Below, piece by piece: positions 14,732 through 23,807 of a stretch of DNA of 34,593 nucleotides. The notes under the pieces are model-generated. The model did no database searches and was not told where the DNA came from. It worked only from the letters and a program-made list of their open reading frames with translations. The position numbers and the translations under genes are program-made. The DNA is taken from the NCBI GenBank assembly GCA_017531315.1, contig JAFXLH010000081.1, forward strand, positions 1-34,593, in the 5' to 3' direction. How positions within the stretch are numbered: the first letter of the stretch is position 1; the number at the start of each line of letters is the position of its first letter. Source of the DNA: Bacillota bacterium. Its GTDB lineage: Bacteria > Bacillota > Dehalobacteriia > UBA4068.

Positions 14732-16465
14732 ATGGCTTTTGACTGCTACGCGCTGGCCGCCGCCTGCCGCGAGATCAATAAAACCTGCGCCGATACGCGC
14801 ATCAATAAAGTACATATGCCGGACCGCCACACCCTGCTGCTGCGCTTCCACGGGCGCGAGGGGCAGGGCAAGCTGCTGCTCTCGGCTCATCCGCAGCAGG
14901 GGCGCATCCAGCTGACCGAGCTTAGCTACGAGAACCTGCCCAGCGCACCGCCCTTTCTGATGGCGATGCGTAAATGGCTGGAGGGCGCAGCCATCCTCGG
15001 CATCCGCCAGACCCCCTATGAGCGCGTGGCGGAGCTGGAGCTGATTGTGCGCGACGGCATCGGTGACCGCAAGAAAGCGCGCCTCATCATCGAGATCATG
15101 GGCAAGCACAGCAATATCATCCTCGTCGACGCCAATGACCGCATCATCGACGGCATCCGCCGCTACGACAGCACGCTCTCCCAGTACCGCGAGGTGCTGC
15201 CCGGCTGCCGCTATCTCCCGCCGCCGCCGCTGGACAAGCTGCTGCCGCCCATCGAGCCGGCCGCCCTGCGCGAGCAGCTGATCTGCAGCGAGCCGCCGCT
15301 TGCCGCCACCGTGAAGGCGCGCATCGCCGGCCTGTCGCCGCTTGCCGCCAAGGAGATACTGGCCGGGCTGCCCGCCGAGCCGCGCCAGCTGGATGGCGAA
15401 GACTGGCTGCGCCTCTCCGCCGAGCTGGAGCGCTTCGCCCACATCTACGAGGGCAGCGAGGGCGCGCCCACCCTGCTGCAGCCGTCTACCGGCGCATCCG
15501 ATGTAGCGGCCTGGCTGCCCGCCGCCTGGGAAGCGCAGCCGCATGTGCAGTTCGATAGCATCTCTGCCGCGCTGGACGCCTGCTATGCGGTGAAGAATCG
15601 TGACGCCGCCTTTTCCGCGCGCCGCCGCAAGCTGGAAAAGCTGCTGGCGCAGCAGATAGGCCGCATGGAAAAGAAGATCGGCCTGCAGGAGCAGGACTTA
15701 GAAAAGTTCCTCGGCCGCGAAGACGATAAGCTGAAGGGCGATATGCTGGCCGCCTACCAGTACTACCTGAAGAAGGGCCTCGCCGATATCAGCCTGCCCA
15801 GCTTCGAAGACCCCAATGTGCTGGTAAGCATCGAGCTGGACCCCGGCCTCAACCCGCAGGAAAATATCACCCGCTATTACCGCCGCTACAGCAAGGCGAA
15901 AAAGGGCCGCGACCATATCCTGCCGCATCTCAATCAGAACCGCGAAGAGCTGGCTTATCTGCAGAGCATCTCCGCCGCGCTGGATATGGCAGAGGCAGAT
16001 GGCGACCTCAATGCGCTGGAGCAGGAGCTGCTGGCCGCCGGCTATATCAAGAAGCAGCCGGAGAAGCGCAAGGACGCCAAGAAGGATGACGAAGCGCTGC
16101 CGCCGCGCCGCGTGATTTCCGCCGACGGCTTCACCATCCTCATCGGCCGCAACAACCGCCAGAACGACCGCCTGACCCTGAAGGAGGCCGCCGCCACCGA
16201 CATCTGGCTGCACGCGCAGAAGATTCCCGGCAGCCACGTGATCATCCGCGCCGAAGGCCGCCCCGTGCCGGATAGCACCATCGCCGAGGCCGCCGCCTAT
16301 GCCGCCTGGTACAGCAAGGGCGGCAGCGCCGGCAAGACAGCCGTGGACTACACCACCGCCGATCAGGTGAAAAAGCCCGCCGGCGCCAAGCCGGGCATGG
16401 TCATCTACTTCCAGCAAAAGACGCTCTATGTAGAACCGCAAGAACCGAAAGAACCGCAGGAATAA
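14732..16465 (+). CDS. rqcH: Ribosome quality control factor RqcH (NFACT/FbpA family)
   Basis: Bacterial Rqc2/NEMF homologue. It binds stalled 50S-peptidyl-tRNA complexes and recruits Ala-tRNA to add C-terminal alanine tails for degradation; older annotation calls the family fibronectin-binding. The 577 residues contain the NFACT-N domain (MAFDCYALAAACREI, RINKVHMPDRHTLLLRF, IIEIMGKHSNIILVD), a helical middle with a coiled-coil arm (about 290-420) and the C-terminal NFACT-R domain (DGFTILIGRNNRQNDRLTLK, DIWLHAQKIPGSHVII). The tail ends in a short Glu-Pro-Gln/Lys repeat encoded by three 9-base units. The only plus-strand gene here, apparently monocistronic with its own promoter and terminator. 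Confidence 0.96.
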   Translation: MAFDCYALAAACREINKTCADTRINKVHMPDRHTLLLRFHGREGQGKLLLSAHPQQGRIQLTELSYENLPSAPPFLMAMRKWLEGAAILGIRQTPYERVAELELIVRDGIGDRKKARLIIEIMGKHSNIILVDANDRIIDGIRRYDSTLSQYREVLPGCRYLPPPPLDKLLPPIEPAALREQLICSEPPLAATVKARIAGLSPLAAKEILAGLPAEPRQLDGEDWLRLSAELERFAHIYEGSEGAPTLLQPSTGASDVAAWLPAAWEAQPHVQFDSISAALDACYAVKNRDAAFSARRRKLEKLLAQQIGRMEKKIGLQEQDLEKFLGREDDKLKGDMLAAYQYYLKKGLADISLPSFEDPNVLVSIELDPGLNPQENITRYYRRYSKAKKGRDHILPHLNQNREELAYLQSISAALDMAEADGDLNALEQELLAAGYIKKQPEKRKDAKKDDEALPPRRVISADGFTILIGRNNRQNDRLTLKEAAATDIWLHAQKIPGSHVIIRAEGRPVPDSTIAEAAAYAAWYSKGGSAGKTAVDYTTADQVKKPAGAKPGMVIYFQQKTLYVEPQEPKEPQE

Positions 16466-16473
16466 GCAAACAC

Positions 16474-16505
16474 AAAGTCCCCGCAAAGGCGGGGACTTTC
16501 TTTTC
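16474..16505 (+). terminator. Intrinsic terminator of rqcH
   Basis: Perfect 11-bp stem (16474-16484 with 16489-16499, loop AAAG) followed by CTTTT, starting 9 bases after the rqcH stop. Confidence 0.85.
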
Positions 16506-16514
16506 CAGCTTCTC

Positions 16515-16618
16515 CAGCCGCGGCAAATAGACGCTTTTGGCAAGGCGCAAGGGCCGCAGACATAGTGGGCCTATTTCAAGGCCCGGCAACACAGCCAAAA
16601 CGGCTATTTGTCCGGCTG
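16515..16618. repeat. Imperfect palindromic element (about 104 bp)
   Basis: Arms at 16515-16541 and 16594-16618 are inverted repeats over about 25 bases with a few mismatches and gaps (shared blocks CAGCCG, CAAATAG, TTTTGGC). An inner GGGCC/GGCCC pair lies at 16551-16555/16580-16584. It sits between the convergent rqcH and 6S RNA terminators and contains no plausible gene. Layout and position suggest a REP/MITE-like dispersed repeat or a structured RNA; I cannot count copies in the genome. Confidence 0.65.
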
Positions 16619-16623
16619 CATAC

Positions 16624-16650
16624 AAAAAGAGCCGGCTAATGCCGGCTCTC
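16624..16650 (-). terminator. Intrinsic terminator of the 6S RNA gene
   Basis: Perfect 9-bp GC-rich stem (16628-16636 with 16641-16649, loop TAAT) and a run of five T residues on the minus strand (16624-16628), about 14 bases beyond the 3' end of the 6S closing stem. Confidence 0.85.
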
Positions 16651-16662
16651 TTGCTTTAGATA

Positions 16663-16849
16663 TAAGCCCCCACCCTGCCGTGATCACCTCGGTTTTGAAC
16701 CTGCTCTAGGCAGGTGGGATGCCTCCCATGCACTTTCGCCTTCCCCTCTTGCTCATGGGGCCTGACGGCGGCGCACGAAGTACAGCGTCCCTTTGTAAAT
16801 GTGTTGGATCAAAACAATGGCGATACACGCACAGCGCAGGGTTACTTAC
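16663..16849 (-). ncRNA. ssrS: 6S RNA
   Basis: A rod-shaped RNA of about 187 nt with the secondary structure of 6S RNA, the promoter-mimicking regulator that binds housekeeping RNA polymerase. The closing stem pairs 16844-16848 with 16663-16667 and 16836-16842 with 16672-16678. A second stem pairs the region just inside (10 bp with one bulge and one wobble). A further GTTTTGA/TCAAAAC stem follows. Beyond it lies a central open region whose 3' side holds a small ACCTGC/GCAGGT hairpin, then a long upper stem. The 5' block CCCTGCGCTGTGCGTG resembles the conserved 6S start. A consensus promoter and a terminator bracket it. RNase P and tmRNA hallmarks are absent. Confidence 0.82.
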
Positions 16850-16855
16850 ACCGCT

Positions 16856-16884
16856 ATTATACCAAGCATCGGCCGGCCTTACAA
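16856..16884 (-). promoter_or_regulatory. Promoter of the 6S RNA gene
   Basis: Minus-strand TTGTAA (16879-16884), a 17-base spacer and a perfect TATAAT (16856-16861) with TG one base upstream (extended -10). The predicted start near 16849 coincides with the 5' edge of the 6S closing stem. Confidence 0.8.
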
Positions 16885-16909
16885 CCGGTAAATAGCCCCA
16901 TACAAAATT

Positions 16910-16940
16910 AAAATCCCCGCCGTAAAAGCGGGGATTTTTT
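16910..16940 (-). terminator. Terminator of hisS-aspS
   Basis: Perfect 11-bp stem (16910-16920 with 16928-16938, 7-base loop), 18 bases past the aspS stop. On the minus strand the T-rich stretch is part of the stem and continues as AATTTT; on the plus strand six T residues follow, so it may act in both directions and shield the 6S gene. Confidence 0.75.
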
Positions 16941-16957
16941 GGTATAAACGCAGCTAA

Positions 16958-18739
<1,782 letters not shown>

Positions 18740-18795
18740 AAACATTCTCCTTTATTTTCAAGTTGCTTTATCATCAAATTTGCATAATGCAAACT

Positions 18796-20079
18796 TTATG
18801 CCATTTTGCTTTGGATATGCGCGGTCACTTCGGCAAGCGCTACTTCCACCTGTTCGCCGGCCTGCATATCTTTTACCTGCGCCACGCCGCGGGCAAACTC
18901 ATCGCCGCCGAGGATGACGGCAAAGCGGGCGCCCTCGCGGTTGGCTGCTTTGAACTGCGCCTTCATCCCGCGGGAGAGCAGGTCGAAATCGACGCGCAGC
19001 CCGGCTTTACGCAGCTCCTGCCCCAGCGCAAAGGCACGCTGCTGAGCAGCGGCATCGTCGCCGGTGGCGATAACGTAGACGTCCAGCCCGGTCTCCACCT
19101 CGATATCCAGCCCCTGCGCCTTCAGCGCGCCGAAGATGCGCTCGATGCCGGCCGCGAAGCCGACGGCGGGGATGGACTGGCCGCACACCTCTTCCATCAG
19201 GCCGTCATAACGGCCGCCGCCGCAGACGGCGCTCTGCGCGCCGATGCCGCCGGAGAGGATTTCGAAGGCAGTCTTGGTGTAGTAGTCCAGGCCGCGCACC
19301 AGACGGCTGTCCAGATGATAAGGGATGCCACTGGCGGTGAGGATGGCCTGCACGGAAGCGAAGTGTCCAGCACACTCTTGGCACAGGTACTGGTCAATAG
19401 TGGGCGCACCAGCAGCAAGATTCTTGCAGTTGGGGTTCTTGCAGTCGAGGATACGCATCGGGTTGCGCTCAAAGCGATCCTGGCAGGTGCCGCACAGCTG
19501 CGGCAGCGCCGGACGCAGGTGTTCCTGCAGCGCTTTGCGGTATTCGGCGCGGCACTTGGGGCAGCCGACGCTGTTCAGGTGCAGCTCCAGGTCTTTGAGG
19601 CCGAGGCGGGAGTAGATATCCCAGGCCAGGCAGATGGCTTCTGCATCGGCAAAGGGAGAATTGGTGCCGATCACTTCGATGCCGAACTGATGGAACTGGC
19701 GGAAGCGGCCGGCCTGCGGGCGCTCGCAGCGGAACATCGGGCCGATGTAGTAGAGCTTCTGCGGCTGCTGCGGGCGGCCGTACAGCTTATGCTCGCCAAA
19801 GGCGCGGCAGGTGCTGGCGGTATTTTCCGGGCGCAGGGTGATGGAGCGGCCGCCGCGGTCGGCAAAAGTATACATCTCCTTCTGCACGATATCCGTGGTC
19901 TCGCCCACGCCGCGCTGGAACAGCTCGGTGTATTCGAAGATGGGGGTGCGGATCTCGCCGTAGCCGTATTCGCGGCAGATCTCTCGCAGCAGCTCTTCTA
20001 CCTTCTGCAGCTTTTCGCTGCTGATATCTTCGCCGCCGGGCAGGAAGTCATTGGTGCCCTGAGGTTTGATGATAGCCAT
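18796..20079 (-). CDS. hisS: Histidyl-tRNA synthetase
   Basis: Class II synthetase charging tRNA-His. The 427 residues are typical: N-terminal GTNDFLPGGE, motif 2 MFRCERPQAGRFRQFHQFG, the histidine-binding RLVRGLDYYTKTAFEI, GGGRYDGL, and motif 3 GFAAGIERI. The C-terminal anticodon domain begins near LDVYVIATG. A cysteine-rich insertion (CPKC, CGTC, CKNPNC, CQEC) of the kind frequent in Firmicutes HisRS is present and may bind zinc. GGAG lies 7 bases before the ATG. A His-specific T-box leader and a consensus promoter precede it. Confidence 0.97.
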   Translation of the reverse strand: MAIIKPQGTNDFLPGGEDISSEKLQKVEELLREICREYGYGEIRTPIFEYTELFQRGVGETTDIVQKEMYTFADRGGRSITLRPENTASTCRAFGEHKLYGRPQQPQKLYYIGPMFRCERPQAGRFRQFHQFGIEVIGTNSPFADAEAICLAWDIYSRLGLKDLELHLNSVGCPKCRAEYRKALQEHLRPALPQLCGTCQDRFERNPMRILDCKNPNCKNLAAGAPTIDQYLCQECAGHFASVQAILTASGIPYHLDSRLVRGLDYYTKTAFEILSGGIGAQSAVCGGGRYDGLMEEVCGQSIPAVGFAAGIERIFGALKAQGLDIEVETGLDVYVIATGDDAAAQQRAFALGQELRKAGLRVDFDLLSRGMKAQFKAANREGARFAVILGGDEFARGVAQVKDMQAGEQVEVALAEVTAHIQSKMA

Positions 20080-20103
20080 AAGTTATCTCCTTAATTTTGC
20101 TTG

Positions 20104-20351
20104 AGAAAAAAATAAATCGCCCCTATATACATAGGGACGATGTGATCGCGGTGCCACCCTGTTTGAGCCTGCCGGATACGGCAAGCCCCTCTCTTTGGCA
20201 TAACGGCGCCTTGACCGGGTACCGTTTTGGCGGTACCGGCTCCCGAGTGTTCTCCCCTGCCGCCACGACAAGCCGCCTTACAGCCAAAGGGCAGCTCTCT
20301 CTGGGACGATTCTACGGCAAAAGACCTCGTTCACAGCCTTTTGATATTAAC
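20104..20351 (-). promoter_or_regulatory. T-box leader, histidine-specific
   Basis: A cis-acting RNA that senses uncharged tRNA-His and prevents termination. The T-box sequence AGGGTGGCACCGCG is at 20147-20160. The terminator follows (stem 20116-20126 with 20131-20141, then a T-rich tract to 20104). Upstream is a stem I region starting CCAGAGAGAGC, whose 3' side reads GAACACTC. The expected specifier there is CAC (20247-20249), a His codon, in agreement with hisS. A further stem with GGTACCG/CGGTACC arms lies near 20217-20237. It fills the 332-base gap before hisS. Confidence 0.93.
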
Positions 20352-20357
20352 ATTACG

Positions 20358-20386
20358 ATTATATTTCAGCCGGGCGGGTTTGTCAA
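20358..20386 (-). promoter_or_regulatory. Promoter of the hisS-aspS operon
   Basis: Perfect TTGACA (20381-20386), 17-base spacer and perfect TATAAT (20358-20363) on the minus strand. The -35 hexamer overlaps the centre of an inverted repeat, GCGGGTTT/AAACCCGC, which could be an operator or the remains of the upstream gene's terminator. Confidence 0.88.
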
Positions 20387-20411
20387 TAAAAACCCGCGCC
20401 GACTGCCGTTT

Positions 20412-21080
20412 TCAGTTAAAGGGGATGGAATGCAGATCGATATCCTCATCCATATAGGGGTTATGCTCGATCTCGTACCACAGCACGGATTCCGCGTCGT
20501 GACCGGGCAGGATGCGCAGGTCTACATCCAGCGGCATCACCTTCTCGATCAGCGAGCGGCGCAGCAGCTCCAGATCGCCGCCGGGGAAATCGCAGCGGCC
20601 CACATTGCAGCGGAACAGCGTATCGCCGGTGAAGAGCAAGTCGTCCACGCGCAGCATGATGCAGCCGGCGCTGTGGCCGGGCGTGTGGATGACCTGCATG
20701 GTCATATTGCCCACCGGGATACGGTCGCCGTCTTTAAGCAAGATATCGGCCGGGCCGCAATCATCCGGCTTGGCGGTAAAGAGGAAGGAGAGCGTCTGCA
20801 CCGGGCTGCACAGCGCCTCGGCTTCCGCTTCGTGGATCATGATCGGCGCGCCGGTCAGCTCCTTGATAGCGAGATTGCTGGCGACATGGTCGTAGTGGCA
20901 ATGGGTGTTGATGATGCCCACCACCTGATAATCGGTGCGTTCCAGCGTCTTGATGATGCGGATGGTCTCCCCGCCCGGATCGATGACCACGGCTTTGCGC
21001 GTATCGCGGCAGGCAAGGATGTAGCAGTTGACATCCGGCACATACATGTGCAGCTTATGAATAATATATCTTTCTTCCAT
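20412..21080 (-). CDS. MBL-fold metallo-hydrolase (glyoxalase II-like)
   Basis: 222-residue metallo-beta-lactamase fold hydrolase. The metal ligands are all visible: THCHYDH (His60, His62, Asp64, His65), His136 in HTPGHSAG, Asp153 in TGDTLF and His194 in LPGHD. It resembles the short YcbL/YqgX group of hydroxyacylglutathione-hydrolase-like proteins, so a thioester substrate is likely, but the substrate cannot be told from sequence. The relA-dtd-MBL-hisS-aspS neighbourhood is common in clostridia. It starts 15 bases after dtd. Confidence 0.88.
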   Translation of the reverse strand: MEERYIIHKLHMYVPDVNCYILACRDTRKAVVIDPGGETIRIIKTLERTDYQVVGIINTHCHYDHVASNLAIKELTGAPIMIHEAEAEALCSPVQTLSFLFTAKPDDCGPADILLKDGDRIPVGNMTMQVIHTPGHSAGCIMLRVDDLLFTGDTLFRCNVGRCDFPGGDLELLRRSLIEKVMPLDVDLRILPGHDAESVLWYEIEHNPYMDEDIDLHSIPFN

Positions 21081-21095
21081 GTGGCTGCCTCCGTT

Positions 21096-21548
21096 TTATT
21101 CTGCGGCCAGGCTGCTTTCCAGCATAATGGTCACCGGGCCGTCGTTGATGATCTCTACCTGCATATCGGCGCCGAATTCGCCGCATTGCACCGGCACGCC
21201 CTGCTCGGCCAATTTCACAAGGAACAGCTCATAGAGCGCCTTGGCCTCCATGGGCGGTGCGGCCGGTTCGAAGCCGGGACGGTTGCCACGGCGGGTATCC
21301 GCATAAAGCGTGAACTGCGAGATGACCAGCGCTTCGCCGCCGATATCGCGCACGGACAGATTCATTTTGCCCTGTGCATCGGCAAATACTCGCAAAGCCG
21401 CCGCCTTTTTGGCGAGGAATTCCACGTCGGCCGCCGTATCGCCGCGACCTACGCCCAGCAGCATCACGTAGCCACGGCCGATGCTGCCCTTCACTTTGCC
21501 CTCAATAGTAACGCTGCCGCGGCTGACGCGCTGCAACAACAGTTTCAT
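21096..21548 (-). CDS. dtd: D-aminoacyl-tRNA deacylase
   Basis: Removes D-amino acids (and glycine) wrongly attached to tRNA. The 150 residues have both hallmarks: SQFTLYADTRRGNRPGF (about 97-113) and the cis-proline motif NDGPVTI near the C-terminus. The start codon shares one base with the relA stop (TGATG), so translation is almost certainly coupled. Confidence 0.96.
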   Translation of the reverse strand: MKLLLQRVSRGSVTIEGKVKGSIGRGYVMLLGVGRGDTAADVEFLAKKAAALRVFADAQGKMNLSVRDIGGEALVISQFTLYADTRRGNRPGFEPAAPPMEAKALYELFLVKLAEQGVPVQCGEFGADMQVEIINDGPVTIMLESSLAAE

Positions 21549-23737
21549 CAGCGTTTACCTCCGTTATTGCTGCCGGTTCTGGTGCGGTGCACATCGTACA
21601 CATCTTTGACACGGCGCAGGCGCGCCATGATCAGATCCAGCTGATCCAGCGAGGTCACTTCTACTTTTACCTGAATGGTGGCGGTGTTCTTTTTCTTGTC
21701 GGCGAAGATGTTGATGCCGTTCAAGGGCGTTTTGCTCTCCGCCAGCACAGACATCACATCCATCGCCAGATGGTCGCGGTCGAAGGCGAAGGCTTCCAGC
21801 TCTGCCTGGAAGACGCCGCTCTGGCCGCCCGCCCAGCCGACGGTGATGAGGCGGCCCGGCTCTACCTGCTGGTAGCGGCGGGCATTGGGGCAATCCGCGC
21901 GGTGCACGGATACACCGCGGCCACGGGTCACGTAGCCGACGATGGCGTCGCCCGGCAGCGGCTTGCAGCAGCTGGCCACGCGCACCATCACATCGTCCGC
22001 GCCCTCTACCCAGATGCCGTCCGGCGAGGTGGTATGACGCTCGGGCGCCAGCTTGATCGTTTCTTCTTCCGTCCCTTCGTTGCGGCGCAGCGCATCGCGC
22101 AGGCGGCCTACCAGCAGCTCTGCACGCAGCTGACCGGCGCCGAGCCCGGCCATGATGTCTTCGACATCCTTGAAGCCGTAGCGGCGGGTCGACTCTGCAA
22201 ACTCATCCATCTTGATCAGCTGCTGCGGATCGAGATTGAACTTGCGGCATTCGGCGGTGAAGGCGTCACGGCCCAGCTGAATATTCTCGTCGCGCTTTTC
22301 TTTGCGGAACCATTGGCGGATCTTGTTTTTGGCCTGCGGCGTATGCACCACATTCAGCCAGTCGCGCGAGGGGCCGCGGCCCTTCTGCGTGAGGATCTCC
22401 ACGATATCGCCATTCTTCAGCTGGCTGGTCAGCGGCACCAGGCGGCGGTTGACACGCGCACCTACGCACTGATGGCCGACATCGGTATGGACGCGATAGG
22501 CGAAGTCGAGCGGGCCGGAACCGGCCGGCAGCTCATAAACGTCGCCGCGCGGGGTGAATACATAAATATTTTCGGCAAAGAGGTCGCCCTTGACCTCTTC
22601 CATGAATTCCTGAGAATCCTTTACATCCTGCTGCCATTCCAGCATCTGACGCAGCCACTCGACCTTTTCGTCGAAGTTTTCTACCGCGCTCCTGCCTTCC
22701 TTGTAGCGCCAATGCGCGGCGATACCGTATTCGGCGGTGCGGTGCATCTCCCAGGTGCGTATCTGCACCTCAAAGGGCACGCCGTCTTCGGCGATCAGCG
22801 TGGTGTGCAGCGACTGGTAGGCGTTCTGCTTGGGCATGGCGATATAGTCTTTGAAGCGGCCCGGCAGCGGTTTCCAGCGGGTGTGGATGATGCCGAGCGC
22901 CGAGTAGCAGTCGGTCAGGTCGTCGACGATGACACGGATGGCGTACAAGTCGAAAATCTCGCTAAGCGCCTTGTTCTGACGGCGCATCTTGTTGTAGATG
23001 CTGTAGAAGTTTTTGACGCGGCCGTTTACTTCCGCCTTGATGCCGGCCTTGGCCAGATCCTCGATGATCATCTGACAATGCTGATTGATGAAGCGGTCGC
23101 GTTCCGGCGCATCATCGGCCAGCTGACGCTTGATATCTTCTACCGCATCGGCTTCCAGCACGGCGATGGAGAGGTCTTCCAGCTCGCTCTTCAGGCGCGA
23201 TACACCGAGGCGATGCGCCAGCGGGGCGAAGATGGTCAGCGTCTCTTCGGCGATCTCCAGACGGCGCTTGGGGCTGCGGTGGGTGCCGATGGTACGCATA
23301 TTGTGCAGGCGGTCGGCCAGCTTTACCAATACGATGCGGATATCCTTGGACATAGCCAGGAACATCTTGCGTAAGTTTTCCGCCTGCGCCTCCTGACGGG
23401 AAACGAAGCGCAGCTTGGAGAGCTTGGTCACACCCTCTACCAGGCGCAGCGTATCTTCGCCGAAGCGCTCTGCCAGCTCTTCCGGCGTGACAGAAGTATT
23501 TTCGATCACATCGTGCAGCAGGCCGGCCATGATGGCCACGTCGTCCATCTGCAGCTGGCAGAGGATGCTGGCCACGGCAAGCGGGTGGATGATATAGGGC
23601 TCGCCGGAATCGCGCAGCTGACCGTCATGAGCCGTAAGGGCGCAGTTGTACGCAGCGCGCAGCAGCTCGCTGTTGGAAGACGGGTTGTACAACTTCGCCT
23701 GCTCGATGATCTTTTCGATAGTTACGGCTGATGACAT
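21548..23737 (-). CDS. relA: (p)ppGpp synthetase/hydrolase Rel
   Basis: Long RelA/SpoT homologue (729 residues) that makes and breaks the stringent-response alarmone. Order: HD hydrolase domain (about 25-175), synthetase domain with GRVKNFYSIYNKM, RFKDYIAMPKQNAYQSLHTT and EVQIRTWEMH, TGS (NIYVFTPRGDVYELP), a zinc-finger-type Cys region (CCKPLPGD, HRADCPN) and a C-terminal ACT domain. In the hydrolase the metal and catalytic residues Arg42, His51, His75, Asp76, Glu79, Asp142 and Asn146 are present, but the last residue of HDxxED is Asn80 instead of Asp. The synthetase residues look intact. It starts after a hairpin between codY and relA and is followed by dtd. Confidence 0.96.
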   Translation of the reverse strand: MSSAVTIEKIIEQAKLYNPSSNSELLRAAYNCALTAHDGQLRDSGEPYIIHPLAVASILCQLQMDDVAIMAGLLHDVIENTSVTPEELAERFGEDTLRLVEGVTKLSKLRFVSRQEAQAENLRKMFLAMSKDIRIVLVKLADRLHNMRTIGTHRSPKRRLEIAEETLTIFAPLAHRLGVSRLKSELEDLSIAVLEADAVEDIKRQLADDAPERDRFINQHCQMIIEDLAKAGIKAEVNGRVKNFYSIYNKMRRQNKALSEIFDLYAIRVIVDDLTDCYSALGIIHTRWKPLPGRFKDYIAMPKQNAYQSLHTTLIAEDGVPFEVQIRTWEMHRTAEYGIAAHWRYKEGRSAVENFDEKVEWLRQMLEWQQDVKDSQEFMEEVKGDLFAENIYVFTPRGDVYELPAGSGPLDFAYRVHTDVGHQCVGARVNRRLVPLTSQLKNGDIVEILTQKGRGPSRDWLNVVHTPQAKNKIRQWFRKEKRDENIQLGRDAFTAECRKFNLDPQQLIKMDEFAESTRRYGFKDVEDIMAGLGAGQLRAELLVGRLRDALRRNEGTEEETIKLAPERHTTSPDGIWVEGADDVMVRVASCCKPLPGDAIVGYVTRGRGVSVHRADCPNARRYQQVEPGRLITVGWAGGQSGVFQAELEAFAFDRDHLAMDVMSVLAESKTPLNGINIFADKKKNTATIQVKVEVTSLDQLDLIMARLRRVKDVYDVHRTRTGSNNGGKR

Positions 23738-23748
23738 AGCTTCTCTCC

Positions 23749-23790
23749 GAAATAAAATAAATGTCGGGGCGCAGTTTATCCTACGCCCCG
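23749..23790 (-). terminator. Hairpin between codY and relA
   Basis: A 10-bp stem with one wobble (23765-23774 with 23781-23790, 6-base loop) is followed on the minus strand by a T-rich but interrupted run (23749-23764). It looks like a weak terminator after codY, yet the relA ribosome-binding site GGAGAG begins directly after it, so it also lies in any transcript that reaches relA. Confidence 0.6.
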
Positions 23791-23807
23791 CTTACAGCAA
23801 AACATAA

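Noticed and set aside
14705-15544. Minus-strand open frame opposite rqcH
   Set aside because: The plus-strand RqcH reading has full family motifs, a promoter and a ribosome-binding site; the antisense frame has none.
16624-16884. RNase P RNA or tmRNA instead of 6S RNA
   Set aside because: The conserved GAGGAAAGTCC-type core of RNase P and a tRNA-like end or tag frame of tmRNA are absent, and the length and rod fold match 6S.
16714-16911. Small plus-strand open frame over the 6S RNA locus
   Set aside because: No ribosome-binding site or recognisable motif; the region folds as 6S RNA on the other strand with its own promoter.
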